Below, piece after piece: positions 55,666 to 64,000 of a stretch of DNA of 64,000 nt (position 1 is its first letter; each line of letters opens with the position of its first letter). The translations under genes were made by a program, and so were the position numbers. The stretch lies in NCBI GenBank assembly GCA_021234155.1, contig JAJEKV010000030.1:4698050-4762049 (forward strand), in the 5' to 3' direction. Source of the stretch: Isoetes taiwanensis. Taxonomy: Eukaryota > Streptophyta > Lycopodiopsida > Isoetales > Isoetaceae. A model generated the notes under the pieces. That model was not told the origin of the DNA and made no database searches. It was given only the letters and a program-made list of their open reading frames with translations.

Positions 55666-57550
55666 TAATGCAAGTTAAAATGCAACAAACGGGTGACTTA
55701 CCCACCTCGGAACTGTGAATCGGCTCTGCCAACTGATTCAAGATGACGACATTACCCTAGGGACCAAGTTCCGTGGACAGAAGACCAACCCTTAGCCAAA
55801 TAGTGCCAAAGGACCTCAACTTGAACACACTTGTAGTCAGTGAAGAGAAGTCTAGAAAACTAGCCTGCACCATGAAAGGCTATGTGTACATGTCATGAGA
55901 TTGTGGTGACGTATATATGTGGTACAACCTGTTGCATGTCAAGGACGAGTATATAGCTGTTGAAGGTGTTCCTGACAAACCTTCAATCTCAATGGTTTAA
56001 AACCTCTAGATTGCTTAAAAAAACCAGTCTATGCAAGAAATTTGCAAAAATAATACAAAGAACTCAAGTTTCAAGTGATTTCCCAAAACCAAGAAAAGGC
56101 ACTCTCAGCAAAACTTATGCCATGCACAAACAGTCTCGAATTTTGATGTCATTCCAATTCAAGAAGGTGCTCTAATATGCAAAAAATCTATAACCAAAAG
56201 TCTAGCCCCAAAGCATATGTAGAATCCATTCAATTTTGACAATTTGACCAAGTCAAAATAAAGTCAATGTTCCTGGCAGAATTCATACTTTTGTAGAATG
56301 AGCAAATGAGATATTTTTTCAATTCTGACACCTAGAGCTATCTCTGACATGTGTGTAAGCATAGTGCACCAGGTTGTCTCAACAAGAAATATGCAAATGT
56401 GACCTCAAAAATCAATTTTCGACTGGCAGATTGTCACTTTGCAACAATGACTGTTTTGAGTTTGATATTTCTTGAATGTTTGAAGCCCATTACATTTTGG
56501 AATAAGAAAAAATGGACTATAAGGATTTTTTGTTTTTAGGGCAAGAATTGATTTGACAACAAAGGTGATGACTTGGCAAGAAAAGGGTGACATGACAATG
56601 TGCGGGTGGTGATGTGGCAAGAAAATCAGCAAACAATGTTTCTCCTAGTCAAAAACATTTTGTGACATGGATGTGACATGGTGATGATGTGGGAGTGATA
56701 TAGTGGAACCTTTGACATGTATGCACAATAGTGCTTGGATTTTGAGATTTTAAAGCAAACTTTTTGCATTTTCTAAGAATGTCATGTCAAATGTGTACTT
56801 TCTCTCTATGTCTTTGTTTTTTAGAGAGAGAATATGATTTTGGCATATTGTAGTGGCTAAATTGGACGGAATTTTAGCAATTTTTCATATATGATGGATG
56901 AATGGTGTACTTTTGACTAGGAAAATGGTTTTGCTAACTTTGGTCTCGATAAATGGCAATTGTATGAAAGGGGAGAAGATGGTGTATAAGAGATGATTTT
57001 TTTGGGTGGAATGATGGTAGTAAAGCCTTGGGAAATCACAAATCATGCCTTAAGAAGTAACATCATGGCAAAAGCTTGAATCATGCAGAATACCATTGAA
57101 TTTCGAGTGGTCTTTCAAACTTTAACTTTGAAGTCATCAACCTTTGACTTCAAGTGTTCAAGATGCTTAGGTGATCAAATGTCCTTCAAGAAATGCCTAT
57201 ATGATGCCAAACTAGTGTCCATCTTTGGTTCTTCATATCAACATGTCTTCTACAAGTTGCAAAGTGATGGATGTCTTCAAGTTTCACACTCTACAAGCTC
57301 AGACACACACTTACTCTGTCGTCTCTAAAAGCAAGTTGGAACTAGTTGTCGTGGCTTATCAGAGACTAAGGCAGCACTCGATAGCACACGCCTCCTTCAG
57401 CTCCAAAGAGTTGGCCGGTTTCTTGAGGTCTTCGCCATATTTTTCTTTGAAAATTACGTACTCTCTGTGCATGAACCTTACCTTGTCTATGAAGCTCATT
57501 TTGAGCTTGTACTCATTGTCAGCATTGTGTGTGTGTTGGCAATGATTTCA
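55666..57550. other. No recognisable gene
   Basis: AT-rich sequence with many short open frames. None resembles a known protein. Confidence 0.4.
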
Positions 57551-57559
57551 GCTTCTTTG

Positions 57560-58042
57560 TCTGTCAAGCCACAATAATAGCACAGAGGACTGAGAGGTAT
57601 CTCGAGTTATTCTTTTCCTGGTACAGCTGCCTCCTTGCCTTGAAGCTGTAATTACCCCCAAAACATAATGTATGTAAGTGTCTGCATTTTCTCTGTCATA
57701 CTTCTTGGGGTCTGTGCACTGCGTTCTGTCCATAAAGACAACAATTGGAGCTATATAGGCATTGGGGTTGCTCCTGATCCTATCCTTCAAGTTCCCTAAA
57801 TGGTCAGCATAAATTTTTCGAACCTGAAGGGGCCTCTTACCAGATTCATTCTTCGGTGGCAACCTTATTGATATTACAGGCAAGTAAATAATGCCTTGCA
57901 CATACTCGTGCAAGTTCATTTCTTCCATTCTCTCCGAGGTCTTGTCCACCTTCTTCTCCTTGATGGCCACCCATGGTGCCTTTCCTTTGCCCTTTTTACT
58001 TTTGGTTTCCATAACCCAATGTATGCTCTCGGTTAGTGTCAA
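57560..58042 (-). pseudogene. ParB/GGNHS-type protein, decayed transposon-associated ORF
   Basis: On the minus strand a Lys-rich start leads to LQVRKIYADHLGNLKDRI, NAYIAPIVVFMD and DTYIHYVLG. A one-base frame change near 57650 gives GGNYSFKARRQLYQEKN. The order of an R-x-I-x-x-x-x-L-x-x-L block, a P-I-V-V strand and a G-G-N-[HY]-S-x-x-A-x-x-x-L block is typical of ParB-like nuclease or nucleotide-binding domains. From memory, related proteins occur in repeat families of algae and early land plants. Function there is unknown, and the copy is damaged. Confidence 0.4.
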
Positions 58043-58049
58043 TCACATG

Positions 58050-58417
58050 TTAGACCATTAAATGCGTTGAACTAAAATACATTACACAAATTTAAACTGC
58101 GTATCTTATTGTATTATATCACATTGCTATTAAAGGTTTGTCTTCCTCTTTGTTATTACTTTTTCCTCAAGTGCCTCGACAAAAACTTTTTACACCTAAA
58201 CACAAACCATTGCTTCTCATATTTGTAATCAAATTCCCCCTAAAACCCACTTTTGTTTAGGTGCATTCACATTATGGATGCTTCAGGCATCGAGAGATGT
58301 TAGGCCTCATTTTGGGTCATAGATAGGATCCTCGTTTGTGGGGTATGTTCCCACATGTTAGGGTATAATGTATATCGAGATTTGGGATTTTTTAGTTTCG
58401 TGGAAGGTTTTTGGTGT
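58050..58417. other. No recognisable gene
   Basis: Short spacer before the second copy of the hairpin-starting dispersed repeat. Confidence 0.4.
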
Positions 58418-58640
58418 TTTTGGGTTGCCCCTAGGGGGGCAAACTCTTGCTCATGTGGGTTTTCGGCGTATTCGAAGTATATGATAGGATATGCCTAGAA
58501 TATGCGAAAACTGCTTCAAACTTACTGTTGGCTGTAAACTGGCAGTCGCCAGTGCTGTTGGGCAGCCCCTGTGCAAGCCGGCTAACCGACACCGCTATTT
58601 GTCTTCTGAAACAAAACTGGAGCTCAGTTATGATAGTAAG
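58418..58640 (+). repeat. Dispersed repeat copy 2, starts with a hairpin
   Basis: It is similar over about 220 bp to 20565-20830 and begins with the same GGGTTGCCCCTAGGGGGGCA hairpin. It lies about 90 bp upstream of the GPATCH11-like pseudogene. Confidence 0.5.
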
Positions 58641-58725
58641 GAATGCAGGCAAGATGATGTGATGCATATCTAAGCTTCAAGCCGACCATAACCTTTGCAA
58701 TTATTTTGCCTTTGAATTTGTAGTG

Positions 58726-59839
58726 ATGGCGGAATCAAGGCATGAATGATGCAGCTATATGGACGACATTCTCATTTCGTCCATCCTCACGAGCTCCAAG
58801 CTATGGCTCGGGCATCAAATGAAGAGGTAGGGCTAATTTCATCATCCCCTTAGAAGTGAATCTACTCTGGGTGTACGACATATTCTGCTCATAAGACACA
58901 TTTCTCTGGGAGGTTAATTCAAACCTGCCAGATTTAAATTCTCAAGCTTGCTTATTAATGTTATTGTTCTACATTATCTTTGTCTCATAAAAGATGTCCC
59001 CTGAAAAAATGCTTTCAAAATGTACAACAGTCCACCTTACAATATCAACATCCTTAAGAAGAAGCCGCTACATTTACCTGCAGCACTTCTATGTATTTTA
59101 TTCAGGTTTCACAGATGATAAATATGAAAAATGAGATGAATAGTAAAATGAGTTAGAAAGAGAGAAAAAAGTTGAAGGAGAATCGCAAAGAACAGGCAGA
59201 AGAGCAGCATTTCGTTAAAGGACTCAATTCAGCAATGCCATCGCCTAATATTGGATATAAAATGCTTCAACAAATGGGTTATAAACTGGGCGATGCCATT
59301 GGGAGGCATAGGAATGGTTAGCTACGTAGATGGCTGTTGAAAGGGATGCAAAAAAAGCTAAGCGGCAAGAGCTAGAATGTAGTTTCCAGGAGAAAATAAG
59401 AAGTTCCTGGAAAAATAAGAAATTGGTTATTCAATATTAAAAAGCAGCAAATACCTTGTTGCAGGTCAAGGATCCATTTGGAGAAGATAGTGGAAAAGAT
59501 CTCAGTAAGAATAAAGAGAGTGACGAAAGCGACGACAGTACGAATAAGCAAGAGAAAGCTGTGACACAGCAGGTAAGCACAAAATTATGAATTCATGCAT
59601 AACTCTGTATATCCATATGAAATAAACATTTCACTGTTAATGGCAGATGCTGATAGAGCTACTTACATAATTATGCAACAAGTTCTACAACTGCCTATAC
59701 TGTGGATGCCAGGTATGTGATATGGTACACAACTTGTTTTTTTTCAAAACCCCTCTTTGTCTAACTTGCATTTCTGCAGTATGAATCTGCTAAAACTTTG
59801 GCCAATTCCTGTCCAGGCCTGGAAGAAGATGCACATTGA
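58726..59839 (+). pseudogene. GPATCH11-like G-patch protein, unprocessed pseudogene
   Basis: G-patch domain-containing protein 11 is a nuclear protein with an N-terminal G-patch and a C-terminal CxxC end, linked to splicing. The G-patch start is intact as NIGYKMLQQMGYKLGDAIGR (about 59246-59305) but ends in TAG at 59319. Next come KRQELECSFQEKIRSSWKNK and an acidic segment ending at 59572, followed by GT. An exon at 59647-59712 contains YNCLYCGCQ, and a final exon at 59780-59839 reads YESAKTLANSCPGLEEDAH. Splice sites are preserved, so this is not a retrocopy. Stops at about 59319, 59436 and 59669, and a frame change near 58770, disable it. The likely original start is the ATG at 58726. Confidence 0.75.
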
Positions 59840-61932
59840 AGGCAAGAAAAATAGAGTAACAGTTGGAAGATATGCATCGCTCCATTGTCTGCGTGGCTAA
59901 TCCAAGGAATGCACCATCACTATGTGGTAGCATGATATGGAGGAAAGGAAATGCTTCTTCTGGCCTTGCACCAAATCATGAAACCCCTTGTTAGCTAGCT
60001 CCAATTCTTCCATTTTTATACTCTGCATGTGTCCAAGCCTATTATATGCAACTAATAGAACATCAATGGAAGAAATCCAGCTCAATATATGCAGAACATT
60101 AAAAAGAGATGCAAGCATCTAGCTCTTCTGCGTCATCTTCATGTACACGTATTTGATTAGGTACCATATCTATAAAAAGCCATCGGTTTTTACTTCCCTC
60201 TCAATTCTTTAGCCTTTGCTCTGCAATGTGCCCCTCTACATTGTGGGATGCAAAAAAAAATATGAAGAGAATTTATAAGCATAGAAGTATATACTTCTTA
60301 GATATCATCTATGGACTGTCCTCCCCCTCCCTTCCCCCTTCCCCCCTTTTTTTTCCCCAGATCGTAGAATTTGCCTATTATGTCATTTGGTAAAACACCT
60401 CACATGGACCTTATAAACTGGATAGCATGGTTTAAGACCTTGGCACTAGGGAAGATTGCAAACTCTGTGCACATTTTGCAATTTCTTCTGTTTTATGTTG
60501 CTGCATTTGACAGGGTGGAATCATTGCTAGGGGGTAAAATCTTAGAGTTCTATGTACATGATCAATTCACAGATCCCAGCAGGAGTCCGCAGCAAGTAGC
60601 AGGGCCTAGAACAACAAGCAGTGTGCAATTTGGTCTGTATAGGTAGTAGATGATCTCATAACCAAGGGCCAGTCAATGCTATAGGCAGGATGAGGGGTAT
60701 CTATGCTCTTTCTCTCAGTGTTAGTAAGTGAGTAATATAATAGCACTGAATCTCATGGAGCCATCGAGATACTTGATCCTGAAAAGAATATTGCTGTTAT
60801 TGATGTTGGTTGGAAATACAGATATTCTACATCTGCATTAAATATAGAGTATGTATTATATTTTCCTTCCCTTTGAATATGTCTGAGAATAAGAAAACAA
60901 AACTCAAGTTACATGAGTTAAAGTCGCATAGTTAACATTGATTTGAACACTATTTTTTCTTTTTTCTTTTTCGTTTGCTCTTGGTCAAGCCAAGTAGGGA
61001 AATTGATACGATTCATGTATATTTGGAAAGTTGTAACAATACAGAATCATAGAACCATAATGAATTAATAGAACACTGGACTAAAGAAACTTTATTCATG
61101 CACAAGTGATATGGCAGCACCATTAACCACCCAACCGGACCCACTGGGTTATGGCAAAACACAAGTGCTATAGCAAATACAAAGCTCTGGCATCTAGCTT
61201 ATTGGCCCTCCAAGCTAGTCTCACTACTTCAAGTAGCTACAGATCAGAAAGTAATTGCAAATCTGTAAAGTCGCTGTAGCAGTAATTTGTGACCCCCTGT
61301 CACCTTTTTGGCCATTACTCCCTCACACGGATGAACTAGATATATGCCGCCCCAATTCGAAAACTAGACTCCAAGCCGGTTCCAATGAGGTAAAAGTCGC
61401 AGCAATCCGACCTTTGGTTGTCGAACTGAAGTTTCGGTTCTATTTATAGATCTCTCTGCGACTTTAGCCTTTTAGCCTTTTTTAGCAGACAGTTGCTAGA
61501 TCAAATAAATATCAAAATATCTCCTTCCCTTTAATTAGATTATATGACTTATCATATGGATATTATCTATGGCCTTTTTCTCAACCATTAATCATCCCAA
61601 TGATAGTGCCTCGACCCTTTCCATAAATATCAATAGTTCTTCACACCCAAATGTTATGTTATCCTATGCCCCTTCTTTCTATACACTTAGGGATACATTA
61701 GGACTAACATTCACATAGTATTTGCTATAATTCCAACAACCCATTCGCCGTGGACCTCTTCCCCGTGCTTGCTCCATATCAATCCATCCCTTCTCAAAAA
61801 GATCGTCCGCGATCATCCAAGTACGCTCCAATTTGGTCCATCCCTTCTTAAAGGTGGTTGTTCCACAATCAACGTGCACCTGGGAGTTTCTTGGACCCTA
61901 CGAACTCGGGAAATAGTTATATATGTTATATT
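59840..61932. other. Mostly no recognisable gene
   Basis: An open stretch near 60740-60840 reads EILDPEKNIAVIDVGWKYRY in one frame but cannot be assigned. The rest is AT-rich. Confidence 0.35.
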
Positions 61933-62195
61933 GTACTTCCACAGTACTTTATATCTTGGAACCTTCGCGTCCCTATTCTTTTAATCCCTGGAAAACTCTA
62001 GAAGACAGTTATGGATATCCGCGTACTTCCGCAGTACGATGTATCCTTGTACCTCCGCGGTACATTATTATCTTTCGTACCTCCGCGGTACTACTTGATT
62101 GTATCTCCACGATACCGTATCTCCACGATACCAAACTATTGTATCTCCACGATACGATATCTCCGCGATACCAAACTATTGTATCGTCGTGATAC
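61933..62195. repeat. Array of nine 15-bp palindromes with covarying arms
   Basis: Copies start at 61933, 62023, 62049, 62077, 62101, 62117, 62141, 62157 and 62181. Each is a 5-bp arm, a 5-nt centre, and the arm's complement. The arms change in step: GTACT/AGTAC (two copies), GTACC/GGTAC (two) and GTATC/GATAC (four). One further copy has a single mismatch, ATATC/GATAC. The centre is TCCAC or TCCGC except in the last copy (GTCGT). Spacings in the second half alternate 16 and 24 bp. This is noncoding, and the function is unknown. Confidence 0.85.
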
Positions 62196-62217
62196 TGATG
62201 TAATTTTTGCCAGGCCT

Positions 62218-62369
62218 ATTGTGTTGCAACCACAATTACCACTCTTCAAAAATATACATCTAATGCACTCTTGTTCAAGCCTATTGTGCTGCAGACACAA
62301 TTACTGATCTACCAAGAGGCATTCACAATTAGTGCACCATGTTCAGGCCTATTACGTTGCAATCGTAAT
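62218..62369. repeat. Three 19-bp palindromes with covarying arms, period 65-68 bp
   Basis: Copies lie at 62218-62236, 62283-62301 and 62351-62369. Arms are 6 bp: ATTGTG/CACAAT twice and ATTACG/CGTAAT once, so both arms changed together. Centres are TTGCAAC, CTGCAGA and TTGCAAT. Each copy is preceded by TTCAAGCCT, TTCAGGCCT or a close variant, making a degenerate tandem repeat directly after the 15-bp array. Confidence 0.8.
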
Positions 62370-64000
62370 TACCAATCTACCATGGATACACACAAGAAAT
62401 AAAATTCTTATTCTCTATTCCGCATAAAGAAAATTAACTTACGAACTTTACCCATAAGCCTGTCCTATAGGAACAATTTGAGATTCCGCATCCAAATTTT
62501 GCGTCCATATCCTTGGCATCTTGTCCGTAAAGTTCCTTCCCAATGCTTACCACTAAGCAAACCTGCAAATAAGGTTAAGTGTTAATGTAGATGTTGAACC
62601 TGGTTCCCCATCCAGGCCAACACCCATAAAATATCATCTCAAGAAAAGATCAATTGAATATCAATTGAATGAGACATCAAAATTTGCACAAAGATAAATA
62701 TTTTCTGCAATAAAACATGATCAAAATACAACAGAAATCCCCTCGCAAGGGCCTTCAATCAAATGAAGAGGAGGCTGCCACCCTCCTCTTAGAGCACTGC
62801 CACTACTCCATTTTTGAACGTGAAGGAAGAGGAGGAGCTTTTGCTTCTCAACACATTTAAGTTTTTTTTCAATAAATCTTAGCCAACTATTGTATCCCAC
62901 CTCTTCATCATAACCTTCCATTTTGCCTCTTCATCTTAACCTTCAACTTCCACCACTTAATTCCAACCCTTAAAATCAACCATTACAATATGCCCCATAT
63001 ATATTGGCCTACAAAAACATGTTGAACCACTTGTGGTTCAACATTATGCCCCAAAAAGATGCGGGCCGGTCCCCTCGGCCCAACACATAATATAGCACTT
63101 AAAGATACATTATGAAGTACACAAAAATGAGCTGGGCACATCCACAAGCCCGCACTGGCTACTTTGGCTCTAGACCACGCGTGGATAACCATACTCAACA
63201 ACAGGGAATATTTCAAGGGACCTATAATTTTGTATAAGTATAATGAATTGGCCATTCCTTATAAAATATACTCCAAAAGTGTAGTTTGAACTGGCCATTT
63301 TTCCTATTTTTTTCTAATGTGGCTGCAATCTAATTGGCAAATTTTGAACCAAATATCTAATAATGTGTAGCTCAAATGGCGATTTTTAGCTAGATTCTTA
63401 TTAAATATAGAGCTAGTTGCCCAAATATAAAGAAGTTGCTATCCTATATAAATGTGTTTAAGTTACATGTTGTATGAATTTGAATTCATACCCCATGTAT
63501 TTCAATAATGCACATTGCTGGTAGGGAGAATTGAAAATCGGTGCCAAAGTCTTCGTAAAGAGGATTGAAAAGTGCCTCGACATTTGATTTTCCAAAAGGG
63601 CGAAATTATTCTTAGTTGGTAGACATATTGAGGAATAAAGATTTCTAATAATTTTGGCCCCCTATAAGTGATGAATTTATGAAGGGGCCTCTCAATGAGT
63701 TAAGATTTGATGAACTTAAGGCATTACAGGATTTGGCAAAGTGGCCTAAATGGCCATTCCATAAGCATATCTAGTTCTCTTTTGGGACTAAATTGGCCCC
63801 AAAGTCGATACCACTCCAATTAGCAAACATCTAATTGGCCATTCTAATGTCGTAATAGGCGATAAAGTGCCACGAAATGGCGAATCTGCAGGTAGTCCGT
63901 AGATAAGGCATCCTACTCAAGCCGGCCGTCGCATTTTGCCTGAACCTGTAATTTGTGGCCAAATGGCCCGCCGGGGCCACTAAAATTTTTGCTGCTCAAC
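62370..64000. other. No recognisable gene
   Basis: AT-rich sequence with repeated use of short words such as TTGGCC and AATTGGC near 63300-63900. No gene, RNA or mobile element can be supported. Confidence 0.4.

Noticed and set aside
61933-62195. CRISPR-like array
   Set aside because: Units are 15-bp palindromes with irregular short spacing in a plant nuclear context, with no constant spacer length, leader or cas genes.

Overview
The window looks like nuclear DNA from a land plant with a large, repeat-rich genome. The evidence is a spliced chloroplast-type RNase J gene with a plant-specific C-terminal GT-1 (trihelix) domain, two long PLS-class pentatricopeptide (PPR) genes, a eukaryotic tRNA-Ile(AAU), GT-AG introns, and many nested transposons. 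The unusual transposon mix and PPR proteins built mainly from consecutive 31-residue S motifs suggest a fern or lycophyte rather than a seed plant. That placement is inference.

Layout. 1-11165: two oppositely oriented Helitron-like ends with subterminal minisatellites flank a frameshifted RNase H gene, and a 7.5 kb Ty3/gypsy chromovirus has inserted beside it (TSD GTCTT). 11.5-19.8 kb is a graveyard: a decayed transposon ORF with a DFAENY motif, minus-strand remnants of a coiled-coil/zinc-finger protein and an FCP1-type HAD phosphatase, an old Ty3 pol fragment and a LINE 3' end. 20-24.5 kb is mostly noncoding with a PPR relic and a clean 197 bp PIF/Harbinger-type MITE. 24.6-30.5 kb holds the one complete housekeeping gene, RNase J (17 exons, 879 residues). 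34.4-45.7 kb is a large Helitron/Helentron-like rolling-circle element: a Rep with HUH and two tyrosines, a Pif1-like helicase, a C-terminal endonuclease/exonuclease/phosphatase (EEP) domain, and two RPA1-like genes. 46.3-47.0 kb has a relic of a different single-tyrosine HUH endonuclease, probably Replitron-like. 47.6-53.3 kb carries two divergent PPR genes flanking tRNA-Ile. 54-58 kb has a microsatellite, a minisatellite and a decayed ParB-like ORF. 58.7-59.8 kb is a spliced GPATCH11-like pseudogene. 61.9-62.4 kb contains two arrays of short palindromes whose arms change together between copies.

How the parts relate. RNase J would act in chloroplast RNA processing, and the PPR proteins, if functional, in organelle RNA editing or processing. 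tRNA-Ile serves cytosolic translation. Everything else is mobile DNA or its debris. Three kinds of HUH rolling-circle machinery occur here: Helitron tails, an EEP-bearing Helentron-like element, and a Y1 HUH relic. The EEP-bearing element, the Y1 HUH relic and the covarying palindromes are the observations most worth following up.
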